This document shows positions 8,139 through 17,200 of a stretch of DNA of 47,034 bases, piece by piece. The stretch is from Neoroseomonas terrae (GTDB taxonomy: Bacteria; Pseudomonadota; Alphaproteobacteria; Acetobacterales; Acetobacteraceae): assembly GCF_018129025.1 (NCBI RefSeq), contig NZ_JAAEDI010000041.1, forward strand, positions 1 to 47,034. The letters are read 5' to 3'. The notes beneath the pieces were generated by a model, which did not search any database, was not told the DNA's origin, and saw only the letters and a list, made by a program, of their open reading frames with translations. The position numbers and the translations under genes are program-made. The stretch's first letter is position 1; every line of letters begins with the position of its first letter.

Positions 8139-9101
8139 ATGAACCAGGACCGCTGGGACCCCGAGATGCGCGCCTTTGCCGCCATGATGGAGGAGCGCGG
8201 ACGCGCCTTCCCGCCGGTGGTGATGACCCCGCCCCTGGACGCCGCACGCGCGTCCAATGACGGGCCGGGGCTACAGCTTGCCGCCGCGGGCGGCCCGAAG
8301 GTCGCCGAGAGCGGCGACCGCTGGCTGTCGGTGCGCGGGCGGCGGCTGGCATGCCGCGTCCACAAGCCGCGGACCGACGCGCCGCTGCCGGTGATGGTCT
8401 ACATCCACGGGGGCGGCTGGGTGTGGGGCAGCATCGACACCCACGACCACATCATGCGCGGCTATGCGGCGGCCGGCGATTGCGCGGTGGTGGGCCCGGA
8501 CTACGCGCTCTCGCCCGAGGCCGCTTTCCCGCAGGCGCTGGAGGAATGCGCCGCGGTGGTGCGCTGGGTGGCAAAGCACGGGGCTGAATGGGGGCTCGAC
8601 CCGTCGCGCATCGTCCTCGGCGGGGATTCCGCCGGCGGCAACCTGGCCATCGCGACGGCGCTGCTGCTGCGGCAGACGGACCCCGAGTTGAAGCTCGCGG
8701 GGCTGCTGCTGAACTATGGCGTCTATGATTCGCGGCTGGATACGCCGAGCTATGTCGAATTCGCCACCGGCCACACCCTGACCCGCGAGAAGATGGACTT
8801 TTACTGGCGACAATACTGCCCGCGTGAGGCCGACCGGCTGCACCCCCTCGCTGCGCCGCTGCGCGCCGATCCGGCGGAACTCGCCGCGCTGCCGCCCTGC
8901 CTGATGCACGTCGCGGAGCTCGACGTGCTGGCCGGCGAGAATCACGCCATGGAGAAGCGCCTGCGAGACGCCGGCGTGACGGTGGAGGCCACTACCTTCC
9001 CCGGCGTGCTGCACGGCTTCCTGAGGGCGCTCGGCCATGTGAAGGCATCGGATCGCGCGGTGGCGGAGGCCGGGGCCTGGCTGCGGCGCGTGCTGGCGTG
9101 A
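8139..9101 (+). CDS. Alpha/beta hydrolase, HSL-type esterase
   Basis: This cytosolic carboxylesterase of the hormone-sensitive-lipase family has 320 aa. The oxyanion-hole motif HGGGW lies at residues 90-94, the nucleophile S164 is in GDSAGG, the acid is D262 (in ELDVL), and H292 is in LHGFL. The ATG at 8139 follows an AGGA ribosome binding site; the open frame from 8037 overlaps the promoter region of the divergent Pat gene and was not used. A Bug binding-protein gene follows 74 bases downstream in the same direction, so the esterase may act on an imported ester or on a product of its metabolism. The physiological substrate is unknown. Confidence 0.88.
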   Translation: MNQDRWDPEMRAFAAMMEERGRAFPPVVMTPPLDAARASNDGPGLQLAAAGGPKVAESGDRWLSVRGRRLACRVHKPRTDAPLPVMVYIHGGGWVWGSIDTHDHIMRGYAAAGDCAVVGPDYALSPEAAFPQALEECAAVVRWVAKHGAEWGLDPSRIVLGGDSAGGNLAIATALLLRQTDPELKLAGLLLNYGVYDSRLDTPSYVEFATGHTLTREKMDFYWRQYCPREADRLHPLAAPLRADPAELAALPPCLMHVAELDVLAGENHAMEKRLRDAGVTVEATTFPGVLHGFLRALGHVKASDRAVAEAGAWLRRVLA

Positions 9102-9175
9102 GAGCCTCCGCCCTGGTCGCGGCGCGGCGCAACGGTTAGGAAACCACATGTCACCAAGAAGACGGGACCGTCCCC

Positions 9176-10147
9176 ATGACCCAGTTCGCCCGCCGCGCCG
9201 CGCTTGCCGGCCTTGGCACCCTGCTCGCGGCCCCTGCCGTCCGTGCCCAGTCCTGGCAGCCGACCCGCCCACTGCGCATCGTCGTCACCTACCCGCCCGG
9301 CGGGGTGAACGACATCGTGGCCCGCATCGTCGCCGAGCCGCTGTCACGCGAACTCGGCCAGCCTGTGGTGGTCGAGAACCGTGCGGGGGCCGGCGGCAAT
9401 ATCGGCACGCAGCACGTCCTCCAGTCGGAGGCGGACGGCTACACCATCCTGCTCGGCACCACCGCGCTGTTCGGGGTTAATCCCATCGTCTATGCCAGTT
9501 CCGGCATCGATGCGGTGCGCGACACGACCAGCCTCGGCATGCTCGGGCAGGTCGCGAACATCCTCTCGGTGATCCCCGGCAAGGTCGAGGCGACGGACCT
9601 GCGCGGCTTCATCGCCGAGGCAAAGCGCCGGCCGATGGTCTTTGGTTCGGTCGGCAACGGGTCGTCCTCGCATCTCTCCGCCGTCGTCTTCATGAAGATG
9701 GCGGGCATCGAGGCGACGCACGTGCCCTACCGCGGGTCCTCGCCGCTTGTCGCGGCGATGCTGGCAAAGGATGTGGATTTCGGCTTCGACACCTCGGCGA
9801 CCTCGACGGCGCATATCCGCTCCGGCGCCTTCCGTGCGCTGGCGGTGACGACGACGACGCGTGCGAGCGCCCTGCCGGATGTGCCGACGATGGCCGAGGC
9901 CGGGCTGCCGGGCTACGACCTCGGCATCTGGTTCAACCTGGCGGTAGCGAAGCGCACCCCCGCCCCGGCCGTGGCGAAGCTGCGCGAGGCCCTGGGCAAG
10001 GCGATGGCGCCGCAGACCGTGGAGCGGCTCCGTGGGGCCTTCGTCGATCCGGTGAGCGTGCCGGCAGCCGAGAGCGACGCCTGGATCGCCGCGAGCGCGG
10101 GGCGCTGGCAGGCGATCGCACGGGAGGCAAACATCGCGGCGGATTGA
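9176..10147 (+). CDS. Bug-family periplasmic substrate-binding protein (first of three)
   Basis: This is a periplasmic receptor of the Bug/TctC family, which binds carboxylates and other small acids for tripartite tricarboxylate transporters. It has 323 aa with an N-terminal signal (FARRAALAGLGTLLAAPAVRAQ, residues 4-25; the twin arginine suggests possible Tat export). The family segments YPPGGVNDIVAR and VVVENRAGAGGNIG follow. No TctA or TctB membrane gene lies in this window, so it is an orphan receptor, as is usual in organisms rich in this family. Neighbours are an esterase upstream and a SnoaL-like gene 59 bases downstream, all in one direction, which suggests a small catabolic unit. Confidence 0.9.
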   Translation: MTQFARRAALAGLGTLLAAPAVRAQSWQPTRPLRIVVTYPPGGVNDIVARIVAEPLSRELGQPVVVENRAGAGGNIGTQHVLQSEADGYTILLGTTALFGVNPIVYASSGIDAVRDTTSLGMLGQVANILSVIPGKVEATDLRGFIAEAKRRPMVFGSVGNGSSSHLSAVVFMKMAGIEATHVPYRGSSPLVAAMLAKDVDFGFDTSATSTAHIRSGAFRALAVTTTTRASALPDVPTMAEAGLPGYDLGIWFNLAVAKRTPAPAVAKLREALGKAMAPQTVERLRGAFVDPVSVPAAESDAWIAASAGRWQAIAREANIAAD

Positions 10148-10206
10148 GCGGGACCTCCCGGGCGGCGGGCCCCTCTCCATCATTCAATCGGTAGGACAGA
10201 CGGATC

Positions 10207-10665
10207 ATGACCGACCTGGAACGCCGGCTCACCGCCATCGAGGACCAGCTTGCCATTGCGGATCTGCGGTCCCGGTACTGCCACCTGCTGGATGGCCGGG
10301 AATGGCCGGCCTTCATCGATCTGTTCACCGAGGACGGTGTCTTCGAAGGCCTGTCGGCGGTGCGCGGCCGGGCGGCGCTGACCGAGTTCTTCGTGCAGCG
10401 GGTCCCCGCCATGACCGAGGAGTTCTGGCACTTCTGCTCGAACGGCACGGTCGCGCTGAACGGGGACCGTGCCACGGGGCGGATATCGATGGAGTATCTC
10501 TCGGTGATGAACGGGGTGTCCTACATCTCGGCAGGACATTACGACGATGAGATGGTGAAGCAGGACGGCCTGTGGCGGTTCGCGGCGCGCCGCCTCACCT
10601 TCTATTTCCTCGCGCCGCTGCATGAAGGCTGGGCGGGCCGGCCCTTCCACAACCCCGCGACCTGA
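10207..10665 (+). CDS. SnoaL/NTF2-like family protein
   Basis: This 152-aa protein has the NTF2/SnoaL fold, which occurs in small isomerases, cyclases and dioxygenase beta-like subunits. The pattern of an N-terminal helix with a DLRSRYCHLLD segment (about 20-30), followed by WPAFIDLFTEDGVFEG (about 36-51), is characteristic of the SnoaL_4 group. The strand-rich C-terminal half ends in FAARRLTFYFLAPL. No oxygenase alpha subunit is nearby, so a free-standing hydratase or isomerase role is as likely as any. It follows the Bug gene in the same direction. Confidence 0.75.
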   Translation: MTDLERRLTAIEDQLAIADLRSRYCHLLDGREWPAFIDLFTEDGVFEGLSAVRGRAALTEFFVQRVPAMTEEFWHFCSNGTVALNGDRATGRISMEYLSVMNGVSYISAGHYDDEMVKQDGLWRFAARRLTFYFLAPLHEGWAGRPFHNPAT

Positions 10666-10699
10666 TTTGAGCCCCGGCGGCGCGGGCTGGCGTTCGAGG

Positions 10700-10729
10700 C
10701 TTCAGCGGCGCTCGAGACTGCCGCTGAAG
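10700..10729. terminator. Hairpin between convergent genes
   Basis: CTTCAGCGGC (10700-10709) is fully complementary to GCCGCTGAAG (10720-10729), with a 10-base loop. It covers the last codons of the small secreted-protein gene and lies 35 bases after the SnoaL-like gene. It may serve as a terminator for the plus strand, although no T-run follows. Chance symmetry in a coding end is possible. Confidence 0.3.
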
Positions 10730-11118
10730 CCGCAGGCGGCGCCGTGGAAGCCAAGGCACCCCAATCCCTCCCGCAGCGTCATGCGCGGGCCTGAGATCGC
10801 GATCTCGATGCGGCAGTACCGCTCGCGCAGCCAGGGAATCCTGCTCTGCGGGTCGAAGCTGTCATTCGGTACCTGCAGCGCACCGCTACCCGCGGCACCC
10901 AAGGCGACCTCGCCACCCACCGCGCCGGTGCACCGTCCTTCGCCGTCTCCGGTGCCGATCTCGATCGGATAACGATCGCCCTGCGGGGCGCGCAGCGTCG
11001 CCTCCAACGCGCTTCCGTCCGTGGCGGCATAGGTGCCGGCCCAGCCCGGCTGTTGCGCCAGGGCGGGAAGCGGGCCGGCAAGGATGAGGCCGATCGTCAG
11101 CGCACGGAGCATCCGCAT
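10702..11118 (-). CDS. Small secreted protein of unknown function
   Basis: This 138-aa protein is probably exported to the periplasm by a Sec signal peptide (MRMLRALTIGLILAGPLPA, cleaved near ALAQ). The mature part contains WAGTYAATDGS and four cysteines that could form two disulphides (in EGRCTG, ERYCR, GLGCLG and AACGF). I do not recognise the family. A GTG at 11121 directly abuts the stop codon of the M20 gene. The ATG at 11118 was preferred, and both would make it the second gene of an M20-led transcript. Confidence 0.6.
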   Translation of the reverse strand: MRMLRALTIGLILAGPLPALAQQPGWAGTYAATDGSALEATLRAPQGDRYPIEIGTGDGEGRCTGAVGGEVALGAAGSGALQVPNDSFDPQSRIPWLRERYCRIEIAISGPRMTLREGLGCLGFHGAACGFSGSLERR

Positions 11119-11121
11119 CAC

Positions 11122-12273
11122 CTATCGGCCGGCCAGCGCCCGTCGCGCCGTTTCGGCCAGGAACCCCGCGGCCGTCGGCAGGATATCGTCGTTGAAGTCG
11201 TAATGCGCATTGTGCAGTTCCCGGCCGTTCTCCGCCGGGCCGTTGCCGATCCAGACGAAAGCGCCGGGAACGTCCTTAAGGAACCAGGAGAAATCCTCCC
11301 CCGTCATCGCCGGTGCGAGGTCGCGACGCACCGTGGTGACGGCAGCCGCGGCCTCGGCGGCGAGATCGCGCTCGGCCTCATGGTTCTCGGTCACGCCGAC
11401 GCCCTGCCTGAAGGCAAAGGTCGCCTTCACGTCGAAGGTCGCCGCGATACCCTGGGCGACGCGGTCGAGCGCGGCGCGGATCGTGTCGCCATCTTCGTCG
11501 CGCAGCCAGCGCGCGGTGCCCTTGAGGCTGACGCGGGCGGTGATCTGGTTCTGCGCCTCGCCGCCCTCGACCACGGTGATCGAGACGACGCCGCCATTCA
11601 GCGGGTCGAGGTTGCGGGCGACGATCGACTGCACCGCAACGATGGCGTGGCCTGCGGCGATCATCGGGTCCCGCGTCAGGTGCGGCAGCGCGGCGTGGCC
11701 GGCATGGCCATCGAAAGTGATCTCGAACCGCGCGCCGGCGGCCATCACGGCGCGGTCGTGCACGGCGATGGTGCCGGCAGGCAGGCCCGGCCAATTGTGC
11801 CAGCCGAAGATGCGCTCCATCGGGAAGCGCTCGAACAGCCCGTCCGCGATCATCTTGCGCGCGCCGCCACCGCCTTCCTCCGCCGGCTGGAACACCAGCC
11901 GGACAGTGCCGGTCCAGTTCGGGTCGTCCATCAGCAGCTTCGCCGCGCCGAGCAGCGCGGTGGTGTGCCCGTCATGCCCGCAGGCATGCATCACGCCAGG
12001 GTTGGCGGACTTCCAGGCGAGATCCTCGTTCTGCTCCTGGATCGGTAGCGCATCCATGTCGCCGCGCAGGCCCACCGACCGGTTACCACCGCCGCGCCGG
12101 ATGGTGGCAACCACGCCGTGACCGCCAACGTTCTCGGCGATATCGGTGAGTCCCATCTCCTTCAGCCGGGCGACGACGAAGGCCGCCGTCTCTCCTTCGT
12201 GAAGTGTCAGCCCCGGGTTGGCGTGCAGATGACGGCGCCAGGATGTAAGGGTCGCGGCAAGATCGGTGTGCAT
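11122..12273 (-). CDS. M20-family metal-dependent amidohydrolase (aminoacylase/hippurate-hydrolase type)
   Basis: This 383-aa cytosolic zinc or cobalt amidohydrolase removes acyl groups from N-acyl amino acids or similar amides. Metal and catalytic motifs are visible: GDMDA (71-75), HACGHDGHT (96-104), the catalytic glutamates in AEEGGGG (131-137), and H159 in WHNWPG. The lid or dimerisation domain lies in the middle (about 180-290). The ATG overlaps the TamA start codon on the other strand within the tetranucleotide CATG. The small secreted-protein gene follows immediately on the same strand. The precise substrate (hippurate, an indole-amino acid conjugate, or an N-acetyl amino acid) is not determined by sequence. 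Confidence 0.9.
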   Translation of the reverse strand: MHTDLAATLTSWRRHLHANPGLTLHEGETAAFVVARLKEMGLTDIAENVGGHGVVATIRRGGGNRSVGLRGDMDALPIQEQNEDLAWKSANPGVMHACGHDGHTTALLGAAKLLMDDPNWTGTVRLVFQPAEEGGGGARKMIADGLFERFPMERIFGWHNWPGLPAGTIAVHDRAVMAAGARFEITFDGHAGHAALPHLTRDPMIAAGHAIVAVQSIVARNLDPLNGGVVSITVVEGGEAQNQITARVSLKGTARWLRDEDGDTIRAALDRVAQGIAATFDVKATFAFRQGVGVTENHEAERDLAAEAAAAVTTVRRDLAPAMTGEDFSWFLKDVPGAFVWIGNGPAENGRELHNAHYDFNDDILPTAAGFLAETARRALAGR

Positions 12274-14218
12274 GATTCCTAAAGCCTATCCCGCCGCGCT
12301 GCGACTCACCACTGGCCTTGGCGCTCTCGCGGCGTTCGGTGCCTGGCTGCTTCTCGTTCCCGTCCGGGCACAGGAAAGCGACGCGCGGACCGAGTCGCCA
12401 TCGCAGGCGCCCGCCCCCGCCCCGGCAGGCGAAGACCCGCCGCCCGATCCGCCGGGGCTGCCCTACACGGCCGAGGTCACGGCGGGGGAAGATGAGGATC
12501 TCGCCACGCTCGGCCAGGCCGTGGCTCAGACGGTCGCGCTGCGGGAACGCGCGCCGACCGACGCCTTCGGCCTGATCGGCCGCGTGCGGGCCGACCTGCC
12601 GCGGCTGCAGGAGGCGCTGCGGGCCGAGGGCTACTGGGGCGGCCAGGTGACGGCGACCATCGCCGGGTTGGCGCCGGACGACCCGGCCTTGCCCGCCCGC
12701 CTGCAGGCCCCGACCGCGCCCGTGCCCGTGGTGATCACCATGGTCCCGGGCCCGCGCTACGGCATCGGCCGGGTGACCGTCACGACCGATCCGCCCGAGC
12801 ATGCGGCCGCGGTGCGGGCGGCGGCGCGGGAAGCGGGGCTGACCGAAGGCGACCCGGCGCGCGCGGAGACCGTGACCGGGGCCGAAGGGGCGATGGTGGC
12901 GGCGCTGCGCGATGGCGGCCATCCGCTCGCCGCCGTGGCGGGCCGGGAGATCACGGTCGACCATGACCGACGCGCCATGGACATCACCTGGCATCTCGCG
13001 CCCGGGCCCCGGGCGCGGTTCGCGTCACCGGAGGTGAGCGGCCAGCAGCGCACCGACACCGGCCTGCTGCGGCGCACCGCCGCCCGGCAGATCGAGGGGC
13101 AGGACTACTCCCCCGCCGGCGCCGAACGCGCCCGGCGCGCGCTGATGAACCTCGGCGTCTTCGACAGCGTGCGGATCGAGGCGGGAACATCCGTCGGCCC
13201 TGACGGCACCCTGCCGATCGCCTTCGTCGTCAGCGAACGGGCGCTGCGCGCGATCGGTGGCTCGGTCGCCTATGAGACGAATTTCGGCCTCGCCGTCAGC
13301 CTGTTCTGGGAGCATCGGAACCTGTTCGGCGGCGCGGAGCGTCTGCGGCTGGAAGCCGAAGCCTCACGTATCTCGGACGGCAGCTTCGGCAACGCCACCT
13401 ACCGCGCCTTCGCGACGCTGACACTGCCCGAGGTCTTCCAACGCGACATCCAGCTCGTCACCCGCGTCGGCGCGGTGAACGAGAATCTCGAAGCCTATGA
13501 CCGGGAGGCGATCGTCGCCTCGGCCATCGCGCAGCACCGGCTCACGGAGCGGCTGACGATCCAGGGCGGGCCGAGTTTCGAGACGGGACGCATCGGCCGC
13601 TATGGCGTGCTCGACGACTACACGCTGCTCGGGCTGGTGACGGGCCTGCGCTACGACACCACGACCAGCCTGCTGAACCCGACCAGCGGCTACCGCATCG
13701 ACCTCAACGTCACGCCCTACTACTCGCTGCTGGACGGCACGACCTTCACGCGGATGCAGGCAACCGGCAGCACCTATCTCGATCTCAGCGGAAACGGCGC
13801 GGGTGTGCTCGCGCTGCGCACCTCGGTCGGTTCCGTGGTCGGGACGACCTTCGACGACATCACCCTCGACAAGCGCTTCTATTCGGGCGGCGGCGGGTCG
13901 GTGCGCGGCTACACCTACCAGTCGATCGGGCCGCGGGATGCGGGCAACCGGCCGCTGGGTGGGGCGAGCCTGCTCGAACTTTCCGCCGAGTGGCGGCAGC
14001 GGATCTCGGGCCCCTGGGGGGCAGTCGCGTTCGTCGATGCCGGGTCGGTCAGCGAGGAACAGACGCCGGGAAGCGGAACGCTACGCGTCGGCGTCGGTGC
14101 GGGCGTCCGGTACCTCACCTCGATCGGGCCGATCCGGCTCGATGTGGGCGTGCCGCTGAACCCGCAGCAGGGCGATCCGGCCTATGGCCTTTACGTCGGT
14201 ATCGGGCAGGCTTTCTGA
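12272..14218 (+). CDS. tamA: TamA-like Omp85 outer-membrane assembly protein
   Basis: TamA is an Omp85-superfamily outer-membrane barrel that works with TamB in inserting and supplying the outer membrane. The 648-aa sequence has a signal peptide (to about residue 33, ending VRAQ) and an acidic, Pro-rich linker. POTRA-like domains follow (about 55-320), and then a 16-strand-type barrel from about 335 to the end. The Omp85 signature VRGYTYQ lies near residue 544, and the protein ends with the expected terminal Phe (GIGQAF). The ATG at 12272 is used; a GTG six bases earlier is possible. The stop codon is followed by one base and then the tamB ATG, so the pair is an operon. The start overlaps that of the divergent M20 gene, so its promoter must lie inside that gene. 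Confidence 0.88.
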   Translation: MIPKAYPAALRLTTGLGALAAFGAWLLLVPVRAQESDARTESPSQAPAPAPAGEDPPPDPPGLPYTAEVTAGEDEDLATLGQAVAQTVALRERAPTDAFGLIGRVRADLPRLQEALRAEGYWGGQVTATIAGLAPDDPALPARLQAPTAPVPVVITMVPGPRYGIGRVTVTTDPPEHAAAVRAAAREAGLTEGDPARAETVTGAEGAMVAALRDGGHPLAAVAGREITVDHDRRAMDITWHLAPGPRARFASPEVSGQQRTDTGLLRRTAARQIEGQDYSPAGAERARRALMNLGVFDSVRIEAGTSVGPDGTLPIAFVVSERALRAIGGSVAYETNFGLAVSLFWEHRNLFGGAERLRLEAEASRISDGSFGNATYRAFATLTLPEVFQRDIQLVTRVGAVNENLEAYDREAIVASAIAQHRLTERLTIQGGPSFETGRIGRYGVLDDYTLLGLVTGLRYDTTTSLLNPTSGYRIDLNVTPYYSLLDGTTFTRMQATGSTYLDLSGNGAGVLALRTSVGSVVGTTFDDITLDKRFYSGGGGSVRGYTYQSIGPRDAGNRPLGGASLLELSAEWRQRISGPWGAVAFVDAGSVSEEQTPGSGTLRVGVGAGVRYLTSIGPIRLDVGVPLNPQQGDPAYGLYVGIGQAF

Positions 14219-14219
14219 C

Positions 14220-17200
14220 ATGCGGCGGACCCTCCGAATCGCGACCCTGGTGATCGTCGGCCTGCCGCTGCTGGTCCTGCTGCTGCTGACGGGCGCGCTG
14301 GTCTGGGCGAATACCGAGGGCGGGCGGTCGACGATCGCGCGGCTGGCCGGGGACTTCGTGCCGGGGCTGAGCATCGAGGGGCTGACCGGCCCCCTGCCCT
14401 CCCGCATCGGCGTGGCGCGACTGGCGATGGCCGATGCCGAAGGACCGTGGCTGGAACTGGAAGGGGCGGAGATCGCGCTCGACCTGCCGGCGCTGCTCGG
14501 GCGGGAAGCGCGGATCACCGTTCTTTCGGCGCGGCGGGTCGCCCTGCACCGACTGCCGCCGTCGAGCGAACCGCCGCCGCCCCCCGACCCGAACGCACCG
14601 CTGATCCCGGCCTTGCCGGAGTTGCCGGTCTCGGTACGGCTCGACCGCCTGGCGGTGGAACGGATCGAGCTCGGCGAAGCTGTCGCAGGCGTCGCCGCGG
14701 TGCTGTCGGCCGAGGGCGAGCTGGTCTACGCCGCCGGACGGCTGTCGGCGCGCATCGCGGCGCGGCGGCTCGACGCGCCGGCCGAGGTGACGGTGAACCT
14801 CGATCTTGCGCCGGGCGCCGACCGGCTGCAGGCGCGGGTGGAAGCGCGAGAGCCCCCGGGCGGGCTGATCGCCACCATGCTCGGCCTGCCGGATCGCGCC
14901 ACCGAGGCGCTGCTGACGCTGGACGGGCCGGCGAGCGGGGCGAAGCTGGACCTGCGGGCCTCGCTGGGGTCGGACCTGACCGTGACGGCGAGCGGCGACG
15001 TGCATGCCGCGTCCGACGGCGCGGCCGGTGCGCGGCTGACGCTTCGGGCGGAGGCGGCACCGCTGCTGCCCGAAAACCTGCGCCCCATCGCCATGCCGCT
15101 GGACGTGACGCTCGATGCCGGGATCGACGCCGCTCAGCGGGTGGCGTTGCGGGGGCTGACGGTGCGGGCGCCGGCCGGCGAGGTGACGGCGGAAGGCAGC
15201 GCCGACCTGGCGGCCAGCACGGTGGATATCGGCGCGCGGGTTGCGCTGGCCGGCAGCGCGGCCTTCGGGGAGCTGGTGCCGGAGGCGGCGCGGTGGGACT
15301 CGCTGCGCGCCGACCTGCGCGCGACCGGGCCTATGGCAACGCCGACCGTCGCGCTCGATGTCGCGCCAGAAGGCTTCGGCAGCAGCATCCCGCAGGCGGT
15401 CGCGGCCCTCGGACCGGCGCCACGGTTGACGCTGCGCGCCACCCTGCCCGACCGGATCGAGGCACTGACCCTGGAGGGCGCTGCGCTGCGCGTCACGGCC
15501 GAGGGCGGCGTCGGTGAGACGCTGGATGCAACGCTGCGCGCGACCGTCGCCGACCTCGCGCCCCTGGTCCCGGGCTTCGCCGGCGGGGTGCAGGCGGAGC
15601 TGCGCGCCACCGGGCCGCGTACCGATCCGTCGCTGGCGCTGACGGCGCAAGGGGAACGGCTGGAAGGCCAGGGACAGGTCGTCGAGGGGCTGGCGCTCGA
15701 CTTGCGGGTCGCGACGCCGTTCTCGGCGCCGCGCGCGGATGGCACCCTGCGCGCGACCTATGCCGGGCTACCCGTGACGCTCGACCTGCGCGGCCTGCCG
15801 GAAGGCGAGAAGCTGCGCATCGAGGCGCTGACCGCGGGCTTCGGCCCGGCGCGGCTCGTCGCGCAGGGGCTGGTCGATCCGCAGGCGGCGACCTTCGTGG
15901 GTGAAGCGAACCTCGACGTGCCGGACCTGGCCCCCTTCGCCGCGCTGGCCGGAACGCCGATGGCGGGACGGGTCGGTATGCGGGCTGTCGCCGACCTGCG
16001 CGACGGGGTGCAGGGCTTCGACGTGACGGTCGAGGTGCCGCAGGCCACCGTCGCCGGCACGCCGCTCGGCGGCACGCTGAAGGCGGCGGGGACGCTGGCG
16101 GCGCTTGAAGCCTCGCTGGAAGGGCGCGCCCAGGATGCGCGGCTGACCACCCGCGCCAGGGTGACCCAGGATGGCGAGGCGCGTCGCATCGAGGTGCCGG
16201 AGCTGCTGTTGCGCCGCGGGGCCGATAGCCTGCGGACCACGGCGCCGGCACGCATCCTCCTGGCCGCCGACGGCGCGGTCGCGGTCGAGGCGCTGACGCT
16301 GACCACGAGCCGCGGCGGCACGCTGCGCGCGGAAGGCCGGTGGGGTCCGGAACAGGCCGATCTGCGCGTCACGCTCTCGGCGCTTCAGGTCGCCGGGCTG
16401 ATGGCGCTCGCGTCCCCCGACACGCCGGCGGAAGGCACGATCGGCGCTGAGGCGCGCGTCACCGGACCGGTCGCCGATCCTTCGGCGCGCTTCCGGGTGG
16501 AGGCGACCGGCCTGCGCTTCACCGATCCCGCCCTGCGCGGTCTGCCGGCCGGTCGCGTTGTTGTCGAGGGCACGGCCGGGGCGCGGGCGGCCGATGTGCG
16601 GCTGGAGGCGGCGGCCGGGACGGCGCTGCGCGCGACAGGCACGGCGCGGCTGCCGGGCGGCTTCGCCGCGAATGCGCCGCTCGCCGTGCGGCTGGAGGCG
16701 AATTCCGACCTGGCGGCGCTGGGCGGGCCACTGCTGGCGGCCGGGGCGCAGCGCGTGACGGGGCGGGCGACGCTGCAGGTGGATGTGGCTGGCACGGTCG
16801 GCGCACCGCAGGCGAGTGGGCGGATCAGCGTGGCGAACGCGACCTTCCGCGACCTGGCCCAGGGCATCACCCTGACCGGCATCGCCGCCGAGCTTCGTGG
16901 CGATGGCGACCGGGTGACCATCGAGCGTTTCGACGGTCGCACGCCGGGCGGCGGGACGCTGGGGGCGACCGGCACGATATCCCCGGCCGCGCCGGGCCTC
17001 CCGGCCGAGATCACCGTCACGGCACGCAATGCCCGGCCGTTGCGGTCGGACCTGATGACCGGCGTGTTCGATGCCGATCTGCGGCTGGCCGGGCAGTTGT
17101 TGGAACAGTCCCGGCTGACCGGGCGCATCGCGGTGAAGCGGCTCGACATCACCGTGCCCGAGGGGCTGCCGCGCAGTGTGCAGCGGCTCGATGGCGTGCG

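Noticed and set aside
8035..8352. N-terminal extension of the Pat-like frame
   Set aside because: The added 106 residues are Arg/Pro-rich, have no family counterpart and overlap the divergent esterase gene.
14115..15650. 511-codon open frame opposite tamB
   Set aside because: It is Arg/Gln/Gly-rich shadow sequence with no domain; tamB on the plus strand is complete and family-like.
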